DNA of 64,000 nucleotides, from the NCBI RefSeq assembly GCF_000013765.1, contig NC_007954.1:434001-498000 (forward strand), in the 5' to 3' direction. Positions 50,666 to 59,527 of this stretch are shown in pieces; position 1 is the stretch's first letter, and each line of letters begins with the position of its first letter. The position numbers were made by a program, and so were the translations under genes. Below the pieces are notes generated by a model that saw only the letters and a program-made list of their open reading frames with translations, was not told the origin of the DNA and did not search any database. This DNA is from Shewanella denitrificans OS217. GTDB lineage: Bacteria; Pseudomonadota; Gammaproteobacteria; Enterobacterales; Shewanellaceae.

Positions 50666-51811
50666 CTAACTGTCTATTCTGCTGGCGCCGCCGCTGGCGG
50701 AGCACAAATAGATTTTGGCTTCTATGCCCGTTTGTTTGAAGTAATCTTGTTCCACTAGATTGACCACAGCATCCGTGAGTTCATGATCCACTAATGCCAG
50801 TACGCAGCCATCGCTAAAGCGTACTCCACCGCGCTCGCCTACAAGCTGATGAAGCATGTTCACTAAGGTATCCACCTCGGGGTAATGCAGCATAAAGTCA
50901 TCACGCAAGGATAAATAGGATTGCTGCATAAGCTGACTAAAGCGAGGGATGTTATTTTGCTTGAGCGCACGGGCGGTACTTGGGGTACGTTCATTTTCGG
51001 TTTTGATGTGATTAATCAGCTTGGCTTGCTCTGGGGTTAAACTATTTTTTACCGCCTCGAGCTGAGCTAAGGACAAATGACGGATAGAGTCCGTGCCTAA
51101 TAAGGCGTTGATTTGATCGCATTGTCGCTGACGCTGCAAGGTCTGCTCATTAAAGGCAGCTCTATCCAGCCTTGGATCTATGACTATGATGTTCAGTGAT
51201 TCAGGCAGGGCGACGTTTTCACCCTCCAGATCGGCGCAATCTATGAGTAAGGCATTGTCGGCCTCGGCCAAGGCACTAATCATTTGATCCATTACGCCGC
51301 ACTTAAGCCCCATATACTGGCTCTCGCCACGCTGGGCAAGTTGAGCTATCGCTAAGGGAGATAAATGCAGCTGACTGGCGTAGCTAATCGCTGTGCCAAA
51401 GGCCACCTCTAGGGCGGCAGAGGATGACAAGCCTGTGCCTAAGGGCACATTCCCGACTATGGCTAAATCTAGCCCTTTGGCGTGTAAGCCTGAATGTGAC
51501 ATGGCAGCGGTCACGCCCTTTAAATAATTAACCCAACCATCATCATGATTAAATGGCTGCTCGTTGGCGAATCGCCATTGCTTTATTTGTCCTGGAAAGG
51601 CATCGCTCACGGCGCGGAACACATCATCATCACGGCGCTTAACCGCGATGACAGTATGAAAGTTTATCGCCACAGGCAGGACTAAGCCTTCATTATAATC
51701 TGTGTGCTCACCAGAAATATTAATGCGACCTGGCGCTTGATATAGGGCATCGGCTGTGGTGCCAAAGGTTTGCATAAACAGCTTTGTAGCGCGCTGCGTG
51801 GGATTGGGCAT
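50666..51811 (-). CDS. galK: Galactokinase
   Basis: The 381-residue GHMP kinase phosphorylates galactose. It has the galactokinase signature GRINISGEHTDYNEGLVLPV, the ATP-loop NVPLGTGLSSSAALEVAFG and motif 3 (RFSDGCVLALVDHEL). The GHMP catalytic Asp lies in KCGVMDQMISAL. It is the first gene of galK-galM. Confidence 0.94.
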   Translation of the reverse strand: MPNPTQRATKLFMQTFGTTADALYQAPGRINISGEHTDYNEGLVLPVAINFHTVIAVKRRDDDVFRAVSDAFPGQIKQWRFANEQPFNHDDGWVNYLKGVTAAMSHSGLHAKGLDLAIVGNVPLGTGLSSSAALEVAFGTAISYASQLHLSPLAIAQLAQRGESQYMGLKCGVMDQMISALAEADNALLIDCADLEGENVALPESLNIIVIDPRLDRAAFNEQTLQRQRQCDQINALLGTDSIRHLSLAQLEAVKNSLTPEQAKLINHIKTENERTPSTARALKQNNIPRFSQLMQQSYLSLRDDFMLHYPEVDTLVNMLHQLVGERGGVRFSDGCVLALVDHELTDAVVNLVEQDYFKQTGIEAKIYLCSASGGASRIDS

Positions 51812-51916
51812 GGGTTAAATAATTCCAGCTTAAACTATGATGAAAATGTACAGTGAATACTTGTTATATCACGACTTAGCCTGAGGTGTAAGCATAGAAA
51901 TCATCAAAATCAGATA

Positions 51917-51972
51917 AAAAAAATGCCTGACTAGGTTAAGTATTCATTAACCCTTAGTTAGGCACTTTTTTA
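51917..51972 (-). terminator. Bidirectional terminator between antiporter and galK
   Basis: A long stem (TGCCTGACTAGGTTAA with its partner ending AGTTAGGCA) is flanked by A-run and T-run. It ends the antiporter transcript on the minus strand. Confidence 0.85.
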
Positions 51973-52036
51973 TGGCTTATATGACTCGCCTGCGACCTTA
52001 TTGTTCATCGCTTTGTTAAGTGTTTATTCCTAAGCC

Positions 52037-53716
52037 TTAGCTACTGGCTTTGGGCTTTTTGATTGATTTTGCGGTTGTTGTAAGCGCAGACGTTGAAGCC
52101 TTGCCCTCGGTTTTAAGCTGCTCAGTTTCTAGTTGTTGTGTTTCAAACAACTCGGCTACCACATGGTCAACAAAACCCGCACCTGCCGCTTCATAGAGGT
52201 TATAGACGCTGTCGACTCCAGATTCTCTTAGGGCCTGTGCATCCTCTGCATACTGGACTATGGCGCTTATCTTGCCTTCATAATTGAGACGCTGTAATTG
52301 CTTCACCGCAAATAAGTTACCCACGTGATGGGGCATGGCCAGTAGCACTAATTCAAGTTGGGGGGCTTTCTCAAGTTTTTCCCAAAAATCGCTATCGCCG
52401 GCATCGCCTTGAACCACATTACGACCTTCACTGCGATGAAAATCCACTAATTCCTGTTTGTGTTCAATACCAAGAATTTCACCGCTAAACCTTAAGCGCA
52501 GCTCATCATAGGCGCCGCAGCCAATGCGGCCCATACCTAAAATCAAAAATCTTGGCTTACCGATGCGAATTTGCCTGTCCTCAGGGTGCAGTGGGTGGCG
52601 CTCAAGCTTAGTTAAATAAGGCTGAAATTTCTGATAAAGCTTGCTGACATTGGCATTAAACGGTGCGGCGAGCAGGAAGCTTAAGCTCAATGCCACGGCA
52701 ATCACAATAAGCCACTCTGGCGCTAGCCAACCTTTATGAGCGGCCACGGCGGCGACTATGAGTCCGAACTCGCTGTAGTTACCTAAATTAAATGACGCCA
52801 ATAAAGAGGTGCGTGAGCGCAATCTAAAGCGGGTGAGTAAATACAAGAACAGCATGACTTTAAGGGGCACTAAGGCCACTAAAATCCCCGCCAGACCCAC
52901 GTCTGCCCAGGTAGGTAAACCATTGAGGCCTATGGTTAAAAAAAACGCGACTAAAAACAATTCTTTAAAGTAGTAAATCGACTTAGCCAACTCTGAAGAC
53001 TTGGCATGGCCTGCCAGCAGAATACCTATGATAAGCGCGCCTAAATCTGGCTTAAGCCCCACGGCTTCAAATAGCCAAGCACCGACCACTAAGGCCATGA
53101 CTAGGCCAAAGAGGACCAGCATTTCACCGTGACCGACCTTATCAAAGACTTTATAAATAAAGGGTCTAGCAAAAGGCAGCAGCAATAAACCTAAGGCCCA
53201 GACCGAAGGCACAGCGCCCTTAGATATGGTCAGGAATAACACCGCGAAGATGTCTTGCATGATCAAGATACCAATGGCGACGCGGCCATAGAGTGACTGC
53301 ATGTCACCATTATCTTCGAGGGCTTTTACCGCAAATACGGTACTTGAAAAACTCAATGCAAAAGAGATAAGCAGCAGCTGATTAATGCCAAGGCCGGTGA
53401 GCTGTTCTATGCCGAGCACGCCAAGGAGCTTGAGCACAGGCACGAAAAACAGTAAGGAACCCATGAGGTGCAGGCTAGATCCTGCCCAAACTTCAGCCTT
53501 AAGTAGGCTCTTTACATCTAGTTTCAGGCCAATGGCAAATAATAAGAGGGTAACACCGAGATCGGCTAATTGTTGCAGTAACGGCAGGCTGGCATCTTCA
53601 ATGCCAAACATGAATAGCACAAAACCGGCACCTAGGTAGCCGATGAGAGGGGGGAGGCCAATTCGACTCACTAACATACCGCATAACAGGGTAATGATCA
53701 GAATTGCAGGTTCCAT
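52037..53716 (-). CDS. Monovalent cation:proton antiporter of the CPA2 (KefB/YbaL) type with RCK domain
   Basis: The 559-residue inner membrane protein has about 12-13 transmembrane helices over residues 1-355. A characteristic CPA2 stretch includes GLKPDLGALIIGILLAG, and a cytosolic TrkA-N/RCK NAD-binding domain (about 395-515) contains LILGMGRIGCGAY and VVQGDAGDSDFWEK. It probably exchanges K+ or Na+ for H+ with nucleotide or thiol control through the RCK domain. The C-terminal tail is Lys/Thr-rich. AAGGAG lies just before the ATG. Confidence 0.88.
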   Translation of the reverse strand: MEPAILIITLLCGMLVSRIGLPPLIGYLGAGFVLFMFGIEDASLPLLQQLADLGVTLLLFAIGLKLDVKSLLKAEVWAGSSLHLMGSLLFFVPVLKLLGVLGIEQLTGLGINQLLLISFALSFSSTVFAVKALEDNGDMQSLYGRVAIGILIMQDIFAVLFLTISKGAVPSVWALGLLLLPFARPFIYKVFDKVGHGEMLVLFGLVMALVVGAWLFEAVGLKPDLGALIIGILLAGHAKSSELAKSIYYFKELFLVAFFLTIGLNGLPTWADVGLAGILVALVPLKVMLFLYLLTRFRLRSRTSLLASFNLGNYSEFGLIVAAVAAHKGWLAPEWLIVIAVALSLSFLLAAPFNANVSKLYQKFQPYLTKLERHPLHPEDRQIRIGKPRFLILGMGRIGCGAYDELRLRFSGEILGIEHKQELVDFHRSEGRNVVQGDAGDSDFWEKLEKAPQLELVLLAMPHHVGNLFAVKQLQRLNYEGKISAIVQYAEDAQALRESGVDSVYNLYEAAGAGFVDHVVAELFETQQLETEQLKTEGKASTSALTTTAKSIKKPKASS

Positions 53717-53797
53717 ATCGCTCCTTGATTGAAGAGTTTATGGTGTTTATTGTATAAGAAAAAAATGAAGTTTGAATTAAAATTAGCGAACTAAATA

Positions 53798-53835
53798 AAA
53801 TAAAGACAGTTTAGTTAAATAAACTGTCTTTATTT
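53798..53835 (-). terminator. Terminator after dsbD
   Basis: A perfect 16-bp stem (53798-53813 with 53820-53835) and a 6-base loop, AT-rich at its base, closes the cutA-dsbD transcript and can act on either strand. Confidence 0.85.
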
Positions 53836-53858
53836 CAGTTGCTTGAATTTTATAAAAA

Positions 53859-55733
53859 TTATTTGTTTATCAGTAAATCTAGCTGCTTAACGAAGTCTTT
53901 AGGGCCTAAAAAGCCTGTTATCCGTAGATCTTCACGCTGTTGGCCATTTTTATCAAACATCAACAAAGTGGGCAAGCCGAGCACGTTAAAATGTTCTAGC
54001 AGCTCGACATCGATATCATCGCTTTTGGTCACATCAGCTTGCAATAAGACCAGCTGTTGAAAGCGCTGCTCGACTTGGCTGTCTTTAAAGGTAATGGTCT
54101 CAAAGTCCTTACAGGCTACGCACCAGTCGGCATACAGATCTAACAGTGCCGTCTGGTTATTGGCACTGGCTTTGGCAAGCTCGCGATTGAGATCGTCAAG
54201 AGACTTAATCTTAATGAACTCAATATGTTTAGCCGCTTTCATACCTGTGCTTTGGGATGCGGCTTGCTGTGCCAGACTTGGACTAGTGAAACCAAAATGA
54301 TTCATTACCGCCTGAAAACCATAAGAAAAGCTTGCCATCAACATTAGGATTAGCATTATGCTGCGAGCGGTTTGTTTCCAGTTAAATTCGCTGAGCTTAT
54401 TCTGATGCATCAGGTAACCCACGAAGGCGAGTGCCCACACAGACCAAAGCACATCAGACACCACGCCAACCCAAATGCGGCTGAGCATCACGATAGACAC
54501 GGCAATCAGCAAGAAGCCGAACACTGTCTTGATAATATCCATCCAAGCGCCGGCTCTTGGCAGTATCTTACCGCCCGATGTGCCTAAAATAAGCAAGGGA
54601 ATGCCCATGCCCATACTGAGCACATACAGGGCTAAGAACCCTTGCATAAGATCGCCACTTTGAGCCACATAAATCAGTGCCCCCGAGAGTGGCGCCGTAG
54701 TGCAAGGGGAGGCTACAAGGCCCGATATGACCCCCATCAAGAACACCCCAATGAGGTTACCCCCCTTTTGATTATTGGACAGCGAGTTCATCTTCTCCTG
54801 CCATTTGGCCGGCAGTTTTAAATCATAGAGGCCGAACATGGATAAGCTTAATACTGCAAACAAGATAGCCAGCACAATAAGAATGGCTGGGTGTTGCAAT
54901 GCGGCTTGATATTTAAGCCCGGCAGACGCCACCACCAATCCAAGGAGAGAGTAAGTGATTGCCATGCCTTGGACATAGGCCATGGATAAGGTAAAGGCCT
55001 TGGCCGTGGATAATTTCTTGCCCTGACCGACAATAATGCCCGACAAAATAGGATACATGGGGAATACGCAGGGGGTGAGTGCGAGACCTATGCCTAAGCC
55101 GAAGAAGATGGCTAGGGTCCACAATAGGCTGTCACCGGCTAGCATCTGGCTTAGGCTGTCTTGAGTCGATACATGGACAGCCTCGGCTGCTGGCGTATTA
55201 TCTGCCGAAATAGCATCGCGTTGACTGCCACCTATGATGGCCTTGTCAGCGGGGCTTGCCGATGATGACGCGGCCTCGCCTGCGGATGCGATTAAGGGCA
55301 CCATGCGCTTGGTGGGGGGGTAGCAAAGTTTGCCTTCGGCGCAGCCCATAAAGGTGACCGACAAGTTGGCATTGGCATCAATTTGCTGTAATTCCAATGG
55401 GAATTCGATAAAGCTGTAATAGACTTCCTGCTCGCCAAAATAGTCATCTAGATGCATCTTGCCACGGGGCAATACCACTTCAGTAAGCTTGGCACCTTCG
55501 ATACTAAAGCTGAGCTTGTCGCGATACATGTAATAGCCGTCGGCGATGACCCAGCTAATTTTGAGCTGGTTACCTTGCTGTTGATAGTCAAATGAAAACG
55601 CTTCATTGACTGGCAGCAACACAGGCTCACTGGATAAGAATGAAAAACTTTTACTCTGGCCAAAGCTTTCGCTATGGGCCAAGGGAGACAGCAAAATAAG
55701 GCTGGATAATAGCAGGGAAAGTATCTTGTTCAT
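53859..55733 (-). CDS. dsbD: Thiol:disulfide interchange protein DsbD
   Basis: From the ATG at 55733 the protein has 624 residues; an eight-codon extension to 55757 would overlap cutA and lacks a ribosome site. A signal peptide precedes the N-terminal alpha domain with cysteines in MGCAEGKLCYPP. A core of eight membrane helices follows, with cysteines in LTPCVFPMYPI and VASPCTTAPLSG, then a C-terminal thioredoxin-like domain with ADWCVACKDFE. Electrons flow from cytosolic thioredoxin to periplasmic DsbC, DsbG and cytochrome maturation. All six cysteines are intact. It is expressed with cutA upstream. Confidence 0.95.
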   Translation of the reverse strand: MNKILSLLLSSLILLSPLAHSESFGQSKSFSFLSSEPVLLPVNEAFSFDYQQQGNQLKISWVIADGYYMYRDKLSFSIEGAKLTEVVLPRGKMHLDDYFGEQEVYYSFIEFPLELQQIDANANLSVTFMGCAEGKLCYPPTKRMVPLIASAGEAASSSASPADKAIIGGSQRDAISADNTPAAEAVHVSTQDSLSQMLAGDSLLWTLAIFFGLGIGLALTPCVFPMYPILSGIIVGQGKKLSTAKAFTLSMAYVQGMAITYSLLGLVVASAGLKYQAALQHPAILIVLAILFAVLSLSMFGLYDLKLPAKWQEKMNSLSNNQKGGNLIGVFLMGVISGLVASPCTTAPLSGALIYVAQSGDLMQGFLALYVLSMGMGIPLLILGTSGGKILPRAGAWMDIIKTVFGFLLIAVSIVMLSRIWVGVVSDVLWSVWALAFVGYLMHQNKLSEFNWKQTARSIMLILMLMASFSYGFQAVMNHFGFTSPSLAQQAASQSTGMKAAKHIEFIKIKSLDDLNRELAKASANNQTALLDLYADWCVACKDFETITFKDSQVEQRFQQLVLLQADVTKSDDIDVELLEHFNVLGLPTLLMFDKNGQQREDLRITGFLGPKDFVKQLDLLINK

Positions 55734-56053
55734 GATTTGGCGGTTTCTTCTATCCATTTTAAATAAGTGGTCAGGCCCTGTTCTATGGGCAAGGCGATGA
55801 TTTCGGGTACTTGGTAGCTGTGCAGTTCAACAATGACTTGTTCAATGGCGTGATAATGCACCGCAAGGCACTTTATTTGTAACGGCACTTCCACTGACTG
55901 GCACACTTCACCTTGCCAGGCATAATAAGATTCCACACTTTGGCCCAGTTGAACACAGGCGGCGAGGCCAGTTTCAATCAAACGTTTGGCGATGGCATCT
56001 GCCATGGTTTTATCGGGGCAAGTGGTTAACACCATTAAGGCTGTGGTCGACAT
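55730..56053 (-). CDS. cutA: CutA divalent-cation tolerance protein
   Basis: The 107-residue trimeric cytosolic protein has the family motif LAACVQLGQSVESYYAWQGE and ends TYLKWIEETAKS. It was linked to copper tolerance and cytochrome maturation in E. coli, where it also neighbours dsbD. The stop lies within a few bases of the dsbD start, so the genes are coupled. Confidence 0.93.
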   Translation of the reverse strand: MSTTALMVLTTCPDKTMADAIAKRLIETGLAACVQLGQSVESYYAWQGEVCQSVEVPLQIKCLAVHYHAIEQVIVELHSYQVPEIIALPIEQGLTTYLKWIEETAKS

Positions 56054-56173
56054 AGCTCGCTCATTTTATGAATGTTAATATTTAAGGGCTTGCGCTTCTA
56101 GGCGAATGCTTGTGGGCAAACTTTACTCTTTTTTACCGTCGCTTGCACAGTCAAAAGCCGATAAAGACGACAA

Positions 56174-56191
56174 GGTTAACAATAGTTAACC
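56174..56191. promoter_or_regulatory. Palindrome in the cutA-fxsA divergent promoter region
   Basis: GGTTAAC-AATA-GTTAACC is an 18-base perfect inverted repeat in the divergent gap, with a partly related TTAGTTAGGGTAACTA next to it. It resembles a regulator site but is not assigned. Confidence 0.45.
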
Positions 56192-56337
56192 CTTAATAAC
56201 CTTTAGTTAGGGTAACTATTGGCCGTGGTAACTTGAAATAAGACCTTATCATCCCCATTTTACTTTCATACTCAGATAACATTGTTAATGTTTAGCACGC
56301 TAACCTAGCGCCATGTTATCCACAACCGAGACCGCTT

Positions 56338-56991
56338 ATGTTTATTATTCTATTTTTATTGTTTGTATTGATCCCCGTGGTCGAATTGTCAGTGCTGATT
56401 GAAGTCGGTGACTCCATTGGTGCATTAAGCACAGTGGCGTTGGTGTTCTTGACCGCCATCGTCGGGGTGTCATTAGTGCGCAGCCAAGGGTTAAGCACCA
56501 TGATGCAAGTGCAGCAGAAGCTTGCTCGCGGTGAAGCACCGGGCAAAGAAATTGTCGAAGGTATGATGTTAGCGGCTGCCGGTGTATTGCTGTTAATCCC
56601 AGGTTTTGTCACCGATTTTATTGGGCTATTACTGCTAACGCCGTTTACCCGCTCACCCATAGCCGGATTTTTATTTAAGCGTATGCAGCTTAAAGTGAAA
56701 ACCCGTGGGGCAGGTTTTGGCGCGCATTTTAACGGTCAACAAGGCCCAGGTGCGGGACGCTCACCTTTCGATGCTGGCAATGTGTTCGATGCCGATTTTG
56801 AACGCAAAGACGAACCCACACCCCGCAGTCACCACATTGAAACCAATGTCGTCGACCCAAGCCGTGCTGAGAAAGACATCACTCCAGAGCAAAACCCTAA
56901 AGCGAATACTGAAAAAAGCGCTGAAGATAATGCTGAAGAAAGTACAACTGATAGTGCTAAAGCGGACCAGCCAAAGGCACCGAACCCATAA
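56338..56991 (+). CDS. fxsA: FxsA family membrane protein
   Basis: The 217-residue inner membrane protein begins with a hydrophobic helix (FIILFLLFVLIPVVELSVLI). A second membrane region follows (TVALVFLTAIVGVSLV) and a third near residues 82-105. The family motif ARGEAPGKEIVEGMMLAAAG is present. The cytosolic C-terminal 90 residues are low-complexity and acidic. Overproduced FxsA relieves F-plasmid exclusion of phage T7 in E. coli; the native role is unclear. It lies beside groES, as in E. coli. Confidence 0.9.
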   Translation: MFIILFLLFVLIPVVELSVLIEVGDSIGALSTVALVFLTAIVGVSLVRSQGLSTMMQVQQKLARGEAPGKEIVEGMMLAAAGVLLLIPGFVTDFIGLLLLTPFTRSPIAGFLFKRMQLKVKTRGAGFGAHFNGQQGPGAGRSPFDAGNVFDADFERKDEPTPRSHHIETNVVDPSRAEKDITPEQNPKANTEKSAEDNAEESTTDSAKADQPKAPNP

Positions 56992-57054
56992 GCTGAATTG
57001 GCTTTGAAGCTAGATGAAGACTTCAAAAGCTTACTAAAGTCGATAGGGTAGATG

Positions 57055-57120
57055 AATCGAGTGCGTGTGCTGCAAGGACGCGGCGCTCGAGGCTACAGGG
57101 AGGTACTCGCGCCGTCACAA
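57055..57120 (+). repeat. Dispersed intergenic repeat, copy C
   Basis: It begins ATCGAGTGCGTGTGCTGCAA, then CGCGGCGCTCGAGGCTACAG and CGCCGTCAC. It shares block order with the copies near 34811 and 35481. Confidence 0.55.
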
Positions 57121-57175
57121 GAGCAGCTACCCTGTTGACTTTGTTCTCCACACATAAAGCGCCTATTTAAAAGTC

Positions 57176-57523
57176 TTAGTCCGCCGCTTTATCTGCCTGT
57201 GTGCCTAACCAATAGGCGTTCAATATACTTAGCAGCCAGTTGGCGATAAACACCCAAGTGAGCAAGTTCATGGTGCCCATGGCCTCAGCGGGAATGGCGC
57301 TGACTTCGGCATAAATACTGACTAAGTCATTGGCGATTTCGCCATTGACTATCTGGGTTACAATGACCTGCGCCCGCGCTACAAGCTCCAGCATCAGATA
57401 ACCCAAACAGATAACACTCACTAGCATAAAACCGCTGCCAACCAGGCGCTGCTTAAGCCACCATTGACCCGTTCCTGGGCAGATAAAGGCCGATAACAAC
57501 GCGGCTTTGATGGCACTATTCAT
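57176..57523 (-). CDS. Small integral membrane protein of unknown function
   Basis: The 115-residue protein has two to three hydrophobic helices. An N-terminal amphipathic segment with the motif CPGTGQWWLKQRLVGSG precedes the helix at about 30-50, and a second helix lies at about 86-108. A periplasmic loop of about 35 residues lies between. No family is recognised with certainty. It sits between the fxsA and MATE genes, each on its own transcript. Confidence 0.65.
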   Translation of the reverse strand: MNSAIKAALLSAFICPGTGQWWLKQRLVGSGFMLVSVICLGYLMLELVARAQVIVTQIVNGEIANDLVSIYAEVSAIPAEAMGTMNLLTWVFIANWLLSILNAYWLGTQADKAAD

Positions 57524-57572
57524 AATGTATCACTCTACTATTTGTGAGCTCGGCTGAGCTGAGGCTTATAGC

Positions 57573-58952
57573 TTAGGCACGGTATTTTTGTTCTCGTTCA
57601 AGCCGATTAGGGCGTGAGCTTGTGGGCTCAGATATTTTGGTGGCGAGTATATAACAGGCAAGACCCATTAAGGTATTGGTGATGGGCAGCGCCAATAATA
57701 GCCCTTTCACCCCGCCAAGGTATGAACCCAGCGCAGCCAAGGGCAACATGATAAGCACTAGGCGGCACAGGTTTATCACTAAGGAACTCATGGGCCTATG
57801 GTAAGCGTTAAGGCTGGTGGCCACTATGATGACTATGCCTAGGGGCCCATAGGCCAGTGGCAATACCAAGATGTAGAAACTAAGCCACTCGATGACTTGA
57901 GCATCTTGACTGAAAAGCCCAGCAATATCAGCGGCAAAAAAGTACAGCGGCAGGTACACAATTAGCTGAAAAATAACAATAAATCGAAGGCTTAACAGCA
58001 GTGCCTCTTTGGCTCGTTTGGGGTTTCCTGCACCTAAGTTTTGTGCAATAAAGGGCATTAAGCTTGAAGACAATGCCATCACCACCATAAGCAATAAGGA
58101 TTCTAGGCGAATGCCGGCGCCAAAGGCGGCCACCGCCTCATGGTTCAACCTTGCCAGCATGGCCATGAGTATGCCATTGGCCACAGGGTTGATAAGATTC
58201 ATTAATGCCGCAGGCTGAGCAATATGGGCAAGTTGCTGCCAGTGCGCGCGCATCCGCTGGATATTAACCGCGCTTATTTTCACTAGCTTTCTTTTCACCA
58301 CTAATAAGTAACCGGATAGTGAACAGGCGATTAACCAAGAGAGCAGGCTGGCAATGGCCGCCCCTTGCATTTCAAGCCGTGGGAATGGCCCAAGGCCGAA
58401 AATAAGCAGTGGGTCTAATATTAGGTTCACCAGCGCCGCGAGCATCATGATCATCGCCGGCGATTTGGTGTCTCCCGTGGCTCTTAAACCCTGATTCCCC
58501 ACCATTAATAGCACCAGTAGTGGGCAGCCTAAATACCAAAACAGCATGTATGCTTCAATCAAGCTGATGATGGCGGCATTAGCGCCTAACAGACTAAATA
58601 ATGGCGTAATAAGCAGGCTTGCCATTAATGCCAGTAAACTGGTGAGTAATAAAGTTAGGCTTAAGGCATCGAACAAAAATATTTTAGCTTTGGGGGCATT
58701 ACCTGAGCCAATTAAACGCCCAAGCTGGGTGGATACTCCAGCACCTATGCCGATGGCAATGCTGGTGACCACTAAAGTGACGGGAAAGGTGAAACTGATA
58801 GCCGCTAAAGATTCGGTACCTAACTGACTGATAAAAAAGGTATCCACTAGGCTAAAACCCAGCACGGTTAAAATCCCCAGCAGGTTCGGTAGGCTCATGG
58901 TGAGCAGTACGCGGCCAATGGGCGCACTCAGTAGCCCGTGTTTATCTTTCAT
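57573..58952 (-). CDS. MATE-family multidrug/cation efflux transporter
   Basis: The 459-residue, 12-helix inner membrane antiporter has two homologous halves; the first has PIGRVLLTMSLPNLLGILTV and QLGTESLAAISFTFPV, the second AALMNLINPVANGILMAML. It exports cationic compounds using Na+ or H+. The frame reaches one codon further to a TTG at 58955, but the ATG at 58952 is preferred. The C-terminus ends in a basic tail (SRPNRLEREQKYRA). Confidence 0.9.
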   Translation of the reverse strand: MKDKHGLLSAPIGRVLLTMSLPNLLGILTVLGFSLVDTFFISQLGTESLAAISFTFPVTLVVTSIAIGIGAGVSTQLGRLIGSGNAPKAKIFLFDALSLTLLLTSLLALMASLLITPLFSLLGANAAIISLIEAYMLFWYLGCPLLVLLMVGNQGLRATGDTKSPAMIMMLAALVNLILDPLLIFGLGPFPRLEMQGAAIASLLSWLIACSLSGYLLVVKRKLVKISAVNIQRMRAHWQQLAHIAQPAALMNLINPVANGILMAMLARLNHEAVAAFGAGIRLESLLLMVVMALSSSLMPFIAQNLGAGNPKRAKEALLLSLRFIVIFQLIVYLPLYFFAADIAGLFSQDAQVIEWLSFYILVLPLAYGPLGIVIIVATSLNAYHRPMSSLVINLCRLVLIMLPLAALGSYLGGVKGLLLALPITNTLMGLACYILATKISEPTSSRPNRLEREQKYRA

Positions 58953-59063
58953 CAATCTACTTCTACTATCAGGCTTTTCACTGTTAAGGAGGGCAATTCT
59001 ATCAGGAAGCGGGCGGCTTTAAAGAAAACCCCTTAAAAAAATGCAATTTTTTTTGCCTAAGGC

Positions 59064-59092
59064 CTTGGAAGTCTGAGTATCTATCCCCATAT
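59064..59092 (+). promoter_or_regulatory. Sigma32 heat-shock promoter of groESL
   Basis: CTTGGAA (59064-59070), 14 bases, then CCCCATAT (59085-59092): a near-consensus sigma32 promoter about 80 bases before the groES start. Confidence 0.88.
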
Positions 59093-59177
59093 CTTCGAAC
59101 AGTAAGGGAGAAATCCCTTTTCATTGTAAATCGCCTCGATTTAATTTTGGGCATCACATCATTAGGAGAGTTCATAG

Positions 59178-59468
59178 ATGAATATTCGTCCATTACACGA
59201 CCGCGTAATCGTTAAACGTTTAGAAGTTGAATCAAAATCGGCTGGTGGCATAGTCCTAACCGGAAGCGCAGCTGAAAAGTCGACTCGCGGTGAAATCTTA
59301 GCAGTAGGCAATGGCCGTCTGTTAGAGAATGGCACAGTTAAACCACTTGACGTTAAAGTGGGCGACGTTGTGATCTTCAACGAAGGTTATGGCGTGAAGA
59401 AAGAAAAAATTGACGGCGAAGAAGTGTTAATCCTGTCAGAAGCTGACCTGATGGCTGTAGTGGGTTAA
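59178..59468 (+). CDS. groES: GroES co-chaperonin
   Basis: The 96-residue heptameric lid of the GroEL chamber starts MNIRPLHDRVIVKRLEVESK. The mobile loop GIVLTGSAAEKSTRGEIL is intact. AGGAGAG precedes the ATG. It is the first gene of groES-groEL, 59 bases apart. Confidence 0.97.
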   Translation: MNIRPLHDRVIVKRLEVESKSAGGIVLTGSAAEKSTRGEILAVGNGRLLENGTVKPLDVKVGDVVIFNEGYGVKKEKIDGEEVLILSEADLMAVVG

Positions 59469-59527
59469 TCCCAAGCCCTCATTCTCCCTTCCACTTTTTT
59501 GAAATTTTGAAATAAAGGAATCTCAAC

